A stretch of DNA of 64,000 bases from DASQUK01 sp963756425 (GCA_963756425.1 CAVWNW010000012.1:310001-374000), one strand, 5' to 3'. Counted from the stretch's first letter, positions 24,200 through 33,041 are shown. Made by a program: numbers and translations. Notes: a model not told the origin generated them from the letters alone.

Positions 24200-24326
24200 A
24201 TCCGAGGCGGTCGTTCTCGAGAAGGCGCAGGGCCTCGCGGACCACGCCCTTGGACACGTCGATCTCCTTGCTAAGCACGTGCTCGACAGGCAACCGGTAC
24301 GCACTCGAGAGCCGATGCACGATCCC
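24200..24326 (-). pseudogene. GntR-family regulator fragment
   Basis: On the minus strand, 42 codons read IVHRLSSAYRLPVEHVLS, then KEIDVSKGVVREALRLLEND, the winged-helix of a GntR regulator (usual form LPSERELAxxFGVSRxTVREALRxLExDG). Both ends are cut: no start upstream before the SDR ribosome site, and the frame leaves the family after the recognition helix. A FadR/GntR gene probably stood here and was lost by deletion. Confidence 0.55.
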
Positions 24327-24344
24327 ACGCCCCGGAGGCCATCC

Positions 24345-25127
24345 ATGACCCTCAGCATCGATCTTTCGAATCGACGTGTGCTCGTTACCGGCGCCGGCCA
24401 GGGCGTCGGCCGGGGCATCTGCCACGCCGTCGCATCGGCGGGAGGCACCGCCATCGTGAACGACTACGTCCCGGAGCGCGCGCACGCCGTCGTCGCCGAG
24501 ATCGAGGCCGACGGCGGACGCGCCGAGCCCGCCCCGTTCGACGTGTCGGACCACGCGGCCGTCGCCCACGCGATCGACGTGGCCGGCCGCGTCGATGTCC
24601 TGGTGAACAATGCCGGGAACGCCGGCCCCGAGGAGTTCGTGATGAAGCCGTTCGTCGAGTCGGACCCGTCCGAGTGGCGGCGGTACCTCGAGGTCAACCT
24701 CCTCGGCGCGATGAACTGCACCCATGCTGCGCTCCCCGGCATGATCGAGCGCGAGAACGGCCGGGTGATCACCATCGTCTCCGACGCCGCTCGTTGGGGA
24801 GAGCCAACGCTTGCCCCTTACTCGGCCGCGAAGGCCGGCGCCGCCGGCCTCACCAGAGCCGTGGCCAGGGAAGTCGGTCGCTACGGCATCACCGCCAACA
24901 ACATCGCGCTGGCCAGCGTCGACCCGACGGGTGGGGACATGGACCCCGCTCAGTTGCCGAAGGAGACCGGGGAGCGGTTCGAGAAGCAGCTTCGGAGCTA
25001 CATCATTCGCCGCTTCGGGCGTCCCGACGAGGTCGCCGCCCTCGTCACCTTCCTCGCGAGCGACTTCGGTGCATGGATCACCGGTCAGACCATCCCCCTC
25101 AACGGCGGCTACACCGTGAATCAGTGA
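24345..25127 (+). CDS. Short-chain dehydrogenase/reductase
   Basis: A 260-residue classical SDR. The nucleotide site is TGAGQGVGRGI near residues 15-25, the NNAG motif DVLVNNAGNAGPE near 85, and the catalytic serine is in IVSDAARWG with YSAAKAG (Tyr/Lys) near 162. The C-terminus FLASDFGAWITGQTIPLNGG is typical. GGAGG lies 6 nt before ATG 24345. The cofactor (NAD or NADP) and substrate are not shown; the neighbourhood of acyl-CoA dehydrogenases suggests a beta-hydroxyacyl-CoA or an alcohol intermediate. Confidence 0.9.
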   Translation: MTLSIDLSNRRVLVTGAGQGVGRGICHAVASAGGTAIVNDYVPERAHAVVAEIEADGGRAEPAPFDVSDHAAVAHAIDVAGRVDVLVNNAGNAGPEEFVMKPFVESDPSEWRRYLEVNLLGAMNCTHAALPGMIERENGRVITIVSDAARWGEPTLAPYSAAKAGAAGLTRAVAREVGRYGITANNIALASVDPTGGDMDPAQLPKETGERFEKQLRSYIIRRFGRPDEVAALVTFLASDFGAWITGQTIPLNGGYTVNQ

Positions 25128-25190
25128 TGCCGAGCGGGACCACGCGCTCTTGGAAGGCAGAGGTCGAGTTCCGGGTTGAATGCGAGCGCC

Positions 25191-26399
25191 TCACGCGACC
25201 TTCATCAGGCGCCCGAGATTGCCTCCCATGATCTTCGCCTTGTCCTCTTCGGCGAGGCCTTCGAGCTCGTCGACCCAGGTCACCGGGTCGAACAGCCCCT
25301 CCGGATGGGGATAGTCCGAGCCGAAGACCACGTTGTCGACACCGACGACGTCGATGAGGCCGAGCGGGTCCTCCTCGTGGAACGGGTGGACCATGATGTT
25401 CCGCTTGAGCACCTCGACCGGGTCCTCCTGGAACAGCGTCGGCACGCGCTCGTAGGTCTTCTGCATTCTCCCGACCAACGGCCGCACCCAGGCACTGCCG
25501 TTCTCGACCGGCATGAAGCGGATGTCCGGGAAGCGGCTCGCGAGCCCGTGACCGATGATCGAAGCAACCACGTCGCTGATCCCCCGATGCTCGGCCACGA
25601 GCATCACGTCGAAGCCCGTGTAGCTCCGCTTGAACGGCTCGAACTCCTTGGTCACACCGTTCCACTCGTTCAGGTACCGCTGCTGGCCGTCGTCGGAGGC
25701 GTGCATGCCGACCAGGATCCCCGCCTCTTGGACCTTCTCCCAGAACGGATCGAACTCCGGCAACGCGAACGATCGGCGACGACCGTTGAAGTCAGGCGCC
25801 GGAGCCGGCCGAATGAGCACGACCCGGGCGCCGTTTTCGACGACGAAGTCGAGCTCGCGGATTGCCTCGTCGACGATGTTCATGGCGATGACCGGTGTCG
25901 GGAAGATCCGCTCGTCGAAGTTGAAGGTCCAGTCCTCGAGCATCCACTGATTCAGCGCGTGGATGACGGCGTGCGTTGCCGGGGGGTCGTCCGAAAGACG
26001 CTCCTCCAGGAGGCTCGCCAGCGTCGGCCACATCAGAGCCCGGTCGATGCTGAGCTCGTCCATCAGCTTCACGCGGGCCTGGGGCTCGAAGAACGCGTCG
26101 GGCGCCACGATGTACTTCGGAGGCGCCGCAACCTCGATGTCGCCGGGCTTGGACTTCGACGCCGGGTTCTTGGAGCGGAACTGCAGTTCCTGCGCGCCCG
26201 GGGGTGCGACCTTGTGGAACGTCGGATTGGGGATGTACTCGCTGATCATGTTGTTGACCGCGATCTTCGTCCGCCCGTTCACGTCGACGTACTTGATCAG
26301 ACCGTCGTACTCCTTGGGCAGGTGGCGCGTGAACGCGTCGGTCTTCTCGTACATGTGGTTGTCGGCGTCGAACACCGGAAAGTTCAGCTTGCGGGACAC
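25191..26399 (-). CDS. Amidohydrolase-family (Amidohydro_2) protein
   Basis: A 402-residue metal-dependent TIM-barrel protein. The N-terminal FPVFDADNHMYE holds a D-x-x-x-H metal motif (usual form DxDxH), GMHASDD near residue 215 supplies the next histidine position, and VVFGSDYPHPEG near 360 is the conserved aspartate/histidine close, as in decarboxylases and hydrolases of this family. GTG 26399 is the start because AGGAGGAGT lies 4 nt upstream. Divergent from the acyl-CoA dehydrogenase pair. Related genes accompany polyketide or steroid degradation, where they cleave C-C or amide bonds; the reaction here is open. Confidence 0.86.
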   Translation of the reverse strand: MSRKLNFPVFDADNHMYEKTDAFTRHLPKEYDGLIKYVDVNGRTKIAVNNMISEYIPNPTFHKVAPPGAQELQFRSKNPASKSKPGDIEVAAPPKYIVAPDAFFEPQARVKLMDELSIDRALMWPTLASLLEERLSDDPPATHAVIHALNQWMLEDWTFNFDERIFPTPVIAMNIVDEAIRELDFVVENGARVVLIRPAPAPDFNGRRRSFALPEFDPFWEKVQEAGILVGMHASDDGQQRYLNEWNGVTKEFEPFKRSYTGFDVMLVAEHRGISDVVASIIGHGLASRFPDIRFMPVENGSAWVRPLVGRMQKTYERVPTLFQEDPVEVLKRNIMVHPFHEEDPLGLIDVVGVDNVVFGSDYPHPEGLFDPVTWVDELEGLAEEDKAKIMGGNLGRLMKVA

Positions 26400-26438
26400 G
26401 ACACTCCTCCTCGTCCGTGACACAAACGTTAGAACGCT

Positions 26439-26466
26439 TTGCCGTGATCGTCCGGCGCCGTAGGTT
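26439..26466 (+). promoter_or_regulatory. Promoter of the acyl-CoA dehydrogenase pair
   Basis: TTGCCG at 26439-26444, a 16-nt spacer and TAGGTT at 26461-26466. The mRNA would begin at about 26473, close to the start codon. Confidence 0.45.
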
Positions 26467-26470
26467 CTAT

Positions 26471-26482
26471 ATTGACGTCAAT
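26471..26482. promoter_or_regulatory. 12-bp palindrome ATTGACGTCAAT at the gene start
   Basis: The perfect palindrome overlaps the ATG at 26481 and lies at the predicted transcription start, so a bound protein would block initiation. The TetR gene two genes downstream is a candidate binder. Confidence 0.4.
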
Positions 26483-27635
26483 GTCATTCTCGGCCCAGGC
26501 ACCCTCCACAGACTCCCTACTGGACCTCCGCATGTACGCCGCCGAGCTCGACGCCTGGCTGGCCCGACAACCGGCGTGCCTGCGGGCCGTCGCCGCGCCC
26601 ATTCCCGCATACGCGGCACGGGTCAAGGCGATGGTCGAGCTCATGGCGGTGCTCCACGACGAAGCCTGGTCGCGCTACGGGTGGCCCGCGGAGGTCGGCG
26701 GGCTCGGCGGGTCGATCCTCCACCGGGCGGCGATGTGGGAGGCCCTAGCCCGACACGGCGTGCCGGGCATGGCGCTGTTCGAGCACCTGGAGGTCCTCGC
26801 CCCCACGTTGGTGGCGCACGGCCCCCAGCCGTTCGTGGCTGCGGCCCTCCCCGAGTTCCTCGCGGGCCGCCAGCTCTGGGCGCAGGGGTTCTCCGAGCCG
26901 GGAGCCGGTTCGGACCTCGCCAGCCTCCGTACGACGGCGCGCCGCACCGACGACGGCTGGGTCGTGAACGGCCGCAAGATATGGACGAGCTGGGCCCGTT
27001 ACGCCACCTGGTGCCTCGTGCTGGCCCGCACCGGCACGCCTCAGTCTCGGCACCGCGGGCTGACCGCGTTCGTCGTCGACCTCCGTGCCCCCGGGGTCGA
27101 GGTGCGCCCGATCGAGCAGGCGAACGGCACCGACGAGCTCGCCGAGGTCGCGTTCGACGACGTGCACATCACAACCGATCGCATCGTCGGTGAGGTCGGC
27201 GGTGGCTGGCAGGTGGCCATGCACATCCTCAGCCACGAGCGGGGCACCTTCGCATGGTTCCGGCACTGCTTCCTCTACCAGCACCTCGTCGGCTGCCTTC
27301 CGCAGGCGACCGCGGACGACGACTCCGCGCTCGGGAACGCGCTGCTCGACCTCGCGGCGGTGACGGCCACGAGCCATGTCGGTCTGCAGGCACACGCCAG
27401 CGACGCGCCCCTCGGCCCGCTGGCGGCCCACCCGAAGCTGTTGCTGTGCGCCGCCGAGCAGGCCGTGTACGACTGGGTGCTTGCCACCGAACCCGACATC
27501 GCCATCGACACGAGCAGGGACGAGTACGCCGTCCGCCGCCAGGAGTACCTGTTCTCCCGCATCGTGACCGTCTACGGCGGCTCGCAGCAGATGCAGCTCG
27601 ACACGATCGCCAAGCAGATCCTCCGCCTGCCGTGA
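26481..27635 (+). CDS. Acyl-CoA dehydrogenase, large subunit of a pair
   Basis: A 384-residue dehydrogenase with the full three-domain plan: N-terminal helices, the beta domain with GFSEPGAGSDLASLRT and WVVNGRKIWTSWAR, and the C-terminal four-helix domain ending in VYGGSQQMQLDTIAKQIL. The place of the catalytic glutamate in medium-chain enzymes (Y-E-G-T) is Y-G-G-S here, as in several actinobacterial steroid dehydrogenases. Its stop overlaps the GTG of the next gene (GTGA), a smaller dehydrogenase-like protein; such paired genes form alpha2-beta2 enzymes (ChsE type) acting on bulky side chains. TTG 26472 is an alternative start. A ring- or side-chain substrate is inferred from the pairing. 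Confidence 0.88.
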   Translation: MSFSAQAPSTDSLLDLRMYAAELDAWLARQPACLRAVAAPIPAYAARVKAMVELMAVLHDEAWSRYGWPAEVGGLGGSILHRAAMWEALARHGVPGMALFEHLEVLAPTLVAHGPQPFVAAALPEFLAGRQLWAQGFSEPGAGSDLASLRTTARRTDDGWVVNGRKIWTSWARYATWCLVLARTGTPQSRHRGLTAFVVDLRAPGVEVRPIEQANGTDELAEVAFDDVHITTDRIVGEVGGGWQVAMHILSHERGTFAWFRHCFLYQHLVGCLPQATADDDSALGNALLDLAAVTATSHVGLQAHASDAPLGPLAAHPKLLLCAAEQAVYDWVLATEPDIAIDTSRDEYAVRRQEYLFSRIVTVYGGSQQMQLDTIAKQILRLP

Positions 27636-28612
27636 CGGTGACACGCGTCGACATCGCCGGAGACGAGTACCTGGCCACCGCCGCACAGGCGATGCGCACG
27701 AGCGGCGGTGTCGGCGCGCTCGACGCGCTCGGCTGGTGGGATCTCCTGGCGCACCTCGGTGAGACCGACCTGCGGACGGCGGTCTTCGCGGTCTTCCGGG
27801 CCCAGGGTCGTGAACTGGTGAGCTCGCCGGCCCTCGGCGGACTCCTCGCCCAGCCGTACCTCGAGGCCGCCGGCCTCGAACCCGGGACGGTCGTCGCCAC
27901 GATGCCGCGCGCATCGGCGCGCGGTCACCCGGTGCTGATGGCCGTGGGCGACGTCACGCACCGCATGCTCCTCGTTGATCGGCCAGGTGACGGCGCCACC
28001 GTCGCCGAACCCGACGCGGTCGTGCTCCGACCAGTTCACCTGCCCGGCCGGCTCACGCTGCACGAGGTCGACGTCGACCTGTCGCGTGCTGCGGTCACCA
28101 TCGACGAGGCGCCCGCCCGGGCCGCTCGCGAGCGCAGCGCATTCCTGGGGCGGGTCGCGCTCGCGTTCGAGATCGTCGGAGCTGCGGAGGGTGCGCTGGC
28201 GCTGGCGGTCGATCACGCCACGCATCGCGAGCAGTTCGACCAACCGATCGGGCGGTTCCAGGCCGTGCGCCATCTGCTTGCGTGGGCCCGGACCGACTGC
28301 GTCGCCATCGAGGCCGTCGCACGGCACGCCGTGACGCTCGACAGCGCCGCACCGCATCGCTACGGCGAGGTCGTCAAGGCGCTTGCCGGACGGAACGGGC
28401 GGCGGGCCTGCGAGCGGGCGCTCCAGGTGCTCGGGGCCATCGGCTTCACCGCCGAGCACGATCACCATCACCATCACGCCCGCGTCCTCGCACTCGACGC
28501 GCTGCTGGGCACCTCAGTGGCGCTGATCCCGCGGCTCGGCGCGTGGTTGCGCTCGACGGGCACCGATCCGCGGTTCGCGTCGACGGTGCTGCTGGGCGAG
28601 CCGTCCCGGTGA
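27632..28612 (+). CDS. Acyl-CoA dehydrogenase-like small subunit
   Basis: A 326-residue protein related to acyl-CoA dehydrogenases, but with a shortened beta domain and a better conserved C-terminal helical domain (FLGRVALAFEIVGAAEGALA, then THREQFDQPIGRFQAVRHLLA). ERALQVLGAIGFTAEHDHHHHH replaces the usual GGxGY stretch and includes a natural run of five histidines. GTG 27632 overlaps the previous stop by 4 nt. The likely role is the second subunit of a heterotetramer that completes the FAD site. The His-rich loop is unusual and could bind a metal. Confidence 0.82.
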   Translation: MTVTRVDIAGDEYLATAAQAMRTSGGVGALDALGWWDLLAHLGETDLRTAVFAVFRAQGRELVSSPALGGLLAQPYLEAAGLEPGTVVATMPRASARGHPVLMAVGDVTHRMLLVDRPGDGATVAEPDAVVLRPVHLPGRLTLHEVDVDLSRAAVTIDEAPARAARERSAFLGRVALAFEIVGAAEGALALAVDHATHREQFDQPIGRFQAVRHLLAWARTDCVAIEAVARHAVTLDSAAPHRYGEVVKALAGRNGRRACERALQVLGAIGFTAEHDHHHHHARVLALDALLGTSVALIPRLGAWLRSTGTDPRFASTVLLGEPSR

Positions 28613-28741
28613 GCCGAATTTGTGAGGGCGAAGTCCTCGGCCACTCGGCCGCGACGTTCGTCGGCCGCTCGACGGCTGCCGTGCTGATCGCGGCTGTGCC
28701 TCTCGTACAGTGAACGACTGATCGAAGGAAAGCGAGCAGCT

Positions 28742-29425
28742 GTGCCTCGTACCAAGCCCGCTCCTGCGCAGCAGCCCGCGACGCCTCGGTCCCGGAAGGG
28801 TGCGGCCACCCGTGCGCGGCTCCTCGAGGCCGCCAAGCCGGTGTTCGAGGAAGCGGGGTTCCTCGAGGCGCGGATCACCGACATCTCGGAGCGTGCCGGG
28901 GTCTCGCACGGGTCCTTCTACCACTACTTCGATTCGAAGGAGCAGATCTTCCGCGAGATCGCGGAGGCGCAGGAGGCGCACCTGACGTCGCCCAGCACCG
29001 ACGCCCGGGCCGACAGGGATGGCGACGGCGAGCAGGTGTCCGAGTGGGAGCGGATCCGCCGCGCCAATCGCCGCTATCTCGAGCGGTACCGCGACAACGG
29101 CAAGATCATGGGCGTCATCGAGGAGGTCTCTCGCTATGACGCCCACGTGAACGAGGCGCGCACGCGCCGGCAGAAGCACTTCGCCGACCGGGCGGAGAAG
29201 GCCATCCGGCGCCTCCAGGCCGAAGGTGCCGCCGATCCGGAGATCGACCCGCAGATCGCCGCTGTCGCACTCGGGTCGATGGTCGGTCGCTTCGCCGAGA
29301 TCTGGCTCGTCGAGGACTGGGCGGCGTTCGACTTCGACACGGCCGTCGACCAGGTCACCCGCCTATGGGCGAACGCCATCGGGCTGCGCGCGCCGGCGAG
29401 GAAGCGGGGCGGGCGCTCCAGCTGA
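28742..29425 (+). CDS. TetR-family transcriptional regulator
   Basis: A 227-residue repressor. A basic, proline-rich N-terminal arm of about 20 residues precedes the helix-turn-helix domain: GAATRARLLEAAKPVFEE, then ITDISERAGVSHGSFYHYFDSKEQIF at about 40-65. The ligand-binding domain (residues 75-215) ends in a basic tail. AAGGAAAG lies 8 nt before GTG 28742. It follows the dehydrogenase pair by 129 nt and may control this CoA cluster; the palindrome ATTGACGTCAAT at 26471 is one candidate site, and the CTGACG-N3-CGTCAG sites at the steroid genes another. Confidence 0.88.
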   Translation: MPRTKPAPAQQPATPRSRKGAATRARLLEAAKPVFEEAGFLEARITDISERAGVSHGSFYHYFDSKEQIFREIAEAQEAHLTSPSTDARADRDGDGEQVSEWERIRRANRRYLERYRDNGKIMGVIEEVSRYDAHVNEARTRRQKHFADRAEKAIRRLQAEGAADPEIDPQIAAVALGSMVGRFAEIWLVEDWAAFDFDTAVDQVTRLWANAIGLRAPARKRGGRSS

Positions 29426-29544
29426 CCGGGCGGCTCCCGCGGAAGGCCAAGGCCCTGCTCGGTGATCACCGCCGCGATGTCGCCATGAGGGACTGTCGGG
29501 GGCGGATGGTCGGGTCATCGACACCTGGTCACCGTGCCGAGGGC

Positions 29545-30741
29545 TCACCACGGCTCGTTGCCGTAGACGACGACTCCACCGAGGTGCGGCGACGCATGGC
29601 AGGCCAGGCCGATCGACACCCCGGCCCGCTGCCGTGCGCCGGCCCGACCCGAGAGCTGGAGGTAGCACTCGAGCATCTGGGGCACGCCGTGCATGCGCCC
29701 GTTGCCGAGCGCGCCACCGCCCGAGAGCACCGGCAGTCCTGATGGCGAGTCGCTGTCGATGCCGCCGTCCTGGACGAACCGGTGGGCCTCGCCAACAGGG
29801 CACAACTCGAGGACCTCCAGCCACAGGTACACCAACGGGGAGAACCCGTCGTAGAGCTGGGGCAGATCGACGTCGGCCGGTCCGACGCCGGCTGCGGCCC
29901 ACAGCCGGCGAGCCGTCTCCGCGCCGGTCTCGTACAAGTCGTCGAGCGGCCAGTGCTGCGGGACTCGCCGCCTCGTGGGGCTACCTGTGGCGTAGCCGGC
30001 GACGTACACCGGTCGGTTGGGGAGGTCTCGTGCCCGGTCGGCGGACGTCAGGACGAACGCCGCCGCCCCGTCGACAGGGATGTCGCAGTCGAGCCGGCAG
30101 ATCGGGTCGGCCAGCAACGGCGCCTCCAGGTACTCCTCCCGGTCGAGCAGGCGGCCGTGCCAGTACGACCACGCGATCCGGGCGCCGTTCTTGCGCGCCT
30201 CGACCGGGACGGCGGCCATCGACTCCCGGCAGGCGCCGAAGCGCTCGAGGTACTCGTTGTACGTGAGGCCGATCATCGCCAGCGGCCCGAAATAGCCCTG
30301 GGGCGCGGTCCACTGCCACGCGCCGGCTGCCTCGGTCATCGTGTTGCCGTGGTACCCCCTCGTGGGGTTGTGCAGTGCCCGGTGCACCAGCACGTGGTCG
30401 GCGGCGCCGCTGGCGATGGCGTTGACGGCCAGTGCCACCGACCCCGGGAGCTGACCGTGACCCTGGAAGCCCGAGGCGAAGCGGGGGTTGAGCCCGAGGT
30501 GCTCGGCCAACCACGCCGAGGACACCGTGCTGATGCCGTCCTCGACGACATGGCCACCAGCGGCGGGGAGCATTGCGCTGGACGTGAACCCGTCGATCTG
30601 GTCGGGCCGCAGGCCCGCGTCGGCGATGGCTCGCCTGGCGGTCTCCAGGACCAGCGCCCCGAGGGGGCGGTCGGCGTGACGCACGATGTCGCTCTGGGCG
30701 TATCCGGCGATGGCGACCCGGTTCCGGTAATCGCTTGTCAC
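29545..30741 (-). CDS. Thiolase-fold lipid-transfer protein (Ltp2-like)
   Basis: A 398-residue thiolase-superfamily protein. The N-terminal half has VAIAGYAQSDIVRH and DQIDGFTSSAMLP. In the place of the nucleophilic cysteine (CxxG in thiolases) it reads ASGFQGHGQLPGSVALAV, with no cysteine. The C-terminal half has DLPQLYDGFSPLVYLWLEVL and GGGALGNGRMHG. This pattern is that of SCP2-thiolase/Ltp2 proteins, which work with a DUF35 partner and perform retro-aldol cleavage in steroid side-chain degradation, not thiolysis. The DUF35 gene overlaps its start by 4 nt upstream, supporting an enzyme complex. Aldolase activity is an inference from missing cysteine and partner. Confidence 0.85.
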   Translation of the reverse strand: MTSDYRNRVAIAGYAQSDIVRHADRPLGALVLETARRAIADAGLRPDQIDGFTSSAMLPAAGGHVVEDGISTVSSAWLAEHLGLNPRFASGFQGHGQLPGSVALAVNAIASGAADHVLVHRALHNPTRGYHGNTMTEAAGAWQWTAPQGYFGPLAMIGLTYNEYLERFGACRESMAAVPVEARKNGARIAWSYWHGRLLDREEYLEAPLLADPICRLDCDIPVDGAAAFVLTSADRARDLPNRPVYVAGYATGSPTRRRVPQHWPLDDLYETGAETARRLWAAAGVGPADVDLPQLYDGFSPLVYLWLEVLELCPVGEAHRFVQDGGIDSDSPSGLPVLSGGGALGNGRMHGVPQMLECYLQLSGRAGARQRAGVSIGLACHASPHLGGVVVYGNEPW

Positions 30742-31157
30742 GGCGTCCGCTCCAGGGTGAACGCCGGCACGGCGACGCCCGGGGCGAGATCCTCGAACGC
30801 CACCCGCACGCGGTCCCCCCGGGCGAGCGGCGCATTCGGCCCGTCGAGCAGACGACCGATCAGCCGCACGCCGTCGTCATCGTCCACCGCGACGTCGACG
30901 AGGACGAAGGGCACGTCAAAGCCGGGCAGGAACGATTCCCGGATGACGACCCACGAGCGCACCGTGCCGCGCCCGCCCACCTCCTCGAACACGAACCCAG
31001 GGTCGGGGTGGTGGCAACGGGTGCAGACCACGTCGGGCGGGTGGCTGAGCTCGCCGCACCTCGAGCACCGGGCCAGGACCAGCCGGTGCCGCGCCGCGGC
31101 CTCCCAGTACGGCGCAGATCGCTCGTCCGGGACCGGGACCGGTCGGGCGGCCGTCAC
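30738..31157 (-). CDS. DUF35 zinc-ribbon/OB-fold protein (thiolase partner)
   Basis: A 139-residue protein with a rubredoxin-like zinc ribbon (CSRCGELSHPPDVVCTRC, spacing CxxC-x10-CxxC) at about residues 31-48 and a C-terminal OB-fold (GRGTVRSWVVIRESF, then DVPFVLVDVAVDDDDGVRLIG). DUF35 proteins bind acyl-CoA and pair with thiolase-fold enzymes such as Ltp2 (in ChsH2) and HMG-CoA synthase. The GTG start overlaps the CoA-transferase stop and its stop overlaps the thiolase start, each by 4 nt, so the three genes form a coupled operon. The CoA-transferase reading frame runs into this gene through the frameshift described there. Confidence 0.88.
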   Translation of the reverse strand: MTAARPVPVPDERSAPYWEAAARHRLVLARCSRCGELSHPPDVVCTRCHHPDPGFVFEEVGGRGTVRSWVVIRESFLPGFDVPFVLVDVAVDDDDGVRLIGRLLDGPNAPLARGDRVRVAFEDLAPGVAVPAFTLERTP

Positions 31158-32429
31158 GGGAGGACGCCGGCCTCCTGCAGCTTCGCGATCTCGTCCCAGC
31201 CGTAGCCCAACTCGAGGAGGATCGACTCGGTGTGCTCGCCGTGCTCCGGCGCCACGCGCAGGTCGGGTGACGCCTCGTCGAACTGCACGGGCCCGCTCGG
31301 CAGCCGGTACCCCACCCCGCCGTCCACGGCGACGTCGCCGACGTAGTCGTTGGCCACCACCTGGGGGTCGTCGAGCAGCTCCTCGACCGCCTGCACCGGT
31401 GCCCACGGCGCATCGAGCCCACGCAGCAGCACCTTCCAGTCGGCGTACGTCCTCGACGCGAAAACCGCGTCGAGGGCCGCCACGCATTCCCCCTTGTGCG
31501 CGTCGCGGGCGGCGTGGTCGGCGAAGCGAAGGTCGTCGCGGCAGGTCGGGTCGGCCGACGAGCTCGCAGAACGGCTTCCAGTAGCGGTCCGACTGGAGGA
31601 ACACGAGCTGGACGTGGCGCCCGTCGGCGGTCCGGTACGCACCGACGAGCGGGTTGACGGTCGGTCCCCGCCCGCCCGGCGCCCGCGGCTCCATGCCCTG
31701 AAGGGCCGAGAGCACGTCCGAGGACAACGTCCACATCGCCGTCGCCAGCAGCGACACGTCGACGGTGGACCCGAGGCCGGTCCTCGTGCGCTTCAGTAGC
31801 GCGCCGGCGATCCCGAACGCCAGCGCCATGCCGCCGTTGCGGTCGCCCATGGCGCCGCGCTGGGCGATCGGGTGGTCGCGGTCGGCGGGCGTGAGGACGT
31901 GGGCCATGCCCCCGCGCGCCCAGAACGCCGATGCGTCGTAGCCGGCCATCCCGGCGTCGGGACCCCGCACGCCGTAGCCGTGCCCGCGGGCGTACACGAG
32001 CGCCGGATAGCGCCTGCGCAGCGTGTCGGCATCGAGGCCGAGGCGAACGAGCGCGTCGGGCCGGAAGCTCGTGAGGAACACGTCCGCCGACTCGAGGAGC
32101 TGGTGCAGCACTCGCCGGCCGCCCTCGGTCCGCAGGTCGAGGGCGATCGACCGCTTGCCCCGGTTGGCCAGCGCGACCGACATGTTCACCCCGCCGCGGT
32201 CGGAGCCGATCCCCTGGGTGACGAGTCCCCGGTACGGGTCGCCCTCGGGGCGGTCCACCCGCACGACGTCGGCCCCCCAGTCGGCGAGCAGGGCGCCGGC
32301 GACCGGGACGAACACCCACTGGGCGAGCTCGATGACGCGGACGCCATCGAAGGGGCCATCACCCACCGGATCGACGTGATCCTCGCCGAACAGGCTGCAG
32401 TCGGGCTGGAGGTGGCCGGGTTCGCTCAT
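31154..32429 (-). CDS. CaiB/BaiF-type CoA-transferase, interrupted by a +1 frameshift
   Basis: A class III CoA-transferase of about 425 residues in two frames. The first 296 codons read normally (VRVIELAQWVFVPVAGALLADWGADV, then RGAMGDRNGGMALAFGIAGAL with the catalytic aspartate and VDVSLLATAMW) to 31542. An extra C at 31540/31541 then shifts the frame; dropping it restores DDLRFADHAARDAHKGE and the proper C-terminus to 31154. Class III enzymes move CoA between acyl groups, so this gene may activate the substrate of the thiolase/DUF35 pair. ATG 32429 is chosen because TAGGTG lies 6 nt before it. Either an assembly error or a recent inactivation; the rest of the gene has no further damage. Confidence 0.8.
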
Positions 32430-32585
32430 CGTGATCACCTATCCGAAGACGTCCGGCGGCGGGGCGTCGGGCGTCGAGCCGCAAGTTCAGCAGCTCGAGG
32501 ATGTCGACGAGGCGTCGGGCGGAATGCCGGGAGCGCCGATTTCCTGGGTTAGGGCCGCTCTATGCAACCGGTAGCGTCGGACGCC

Positions 32586-33041
32586 GTGGATCTCGACGCC
32601 GCGATGGAGCTCGCCCTCGACGAGGCCGTTCTGGCCGTCACGCACGATGACGTGCCGGTCGGCGCCGTCGTGCTCCGCGACGGCGAGGTGATCGCCCAGC
32701 GCCACAACGAGCGCGAGCGGACCGGCGACCCCACCGCCCATGCCGAACTGCTGGCGCTCCGAGACGCCGCCGAGGTGGTGGGGTCGTGGCGCCTCGAGGG
32801 CACCACCCTGGTCGTCACGTTGGAGCCCTGCCCGATGTGTGCCGGCGCACTGGTGGCGGCCCGCGTCGATCAGGTCGTGTTCGGAGCAGCGGATCCCAAG
32901 GCCGGCGCGTGCGGCTCGCTCTACAACCTCGCCGTGGACCCACGGCTCAACCACGAGGTCGACGTCGTGTCCGGTGTCCGCGCCGACGAGGCGGCCCTGC
33001 TCCTGACCGGGTTCTTCGAGGAACGGCGGGGTGCCGACTAG
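32586..33041 (+). CDS. tadA: tRNA-specific adenosine deaminase TadA
   Basis: A 151-residue zinc deaminase that converts A34 to inosine in tRNA-Arg(ACG). The zinc motif is PTAHAELLALRDAAE near residues 48-62 (His, catalytic Glu) with EPCPMCAGALVAAR near 80-93 (two cysteines). NERERTGDP and GSLYNLAVDPRLNHEV are further TadA landmarks. I place the start at GTG 32586, since a TAGCGT -10 box (32572-32577) lies 8 nt upstream and the family N-terminus (DLDAAMELALDEA) begins there; ATG 32562 is further up, before the box. Its stop overlaps the small zinc-ribbon gene on the other strand by 4 nt. Confidence 0.95.
   Translation: MDLDAAMELALDEAVLAVTHDDVPVGAVVLRDGEVIAQRHNERERTGDPTAHAELLALRDAAEVVGSWRLEGTTLVVTLEPCPMCAGALVAARVDQVVFGAADPKAGACGSLYNLAVDPRLNHEVDVVSGVRADEAALLLTGFFEERRGAD

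Noticed and set aside
30738..32438. A 566-residue CoA-transferase/DUF35 fusion protein
   Set aside because: The middle third is arginine-rich out-of-frame text. Dropping one base restores a separate CoA-transferase, and the DUF35 protein has its own start in a GTGA overlap.
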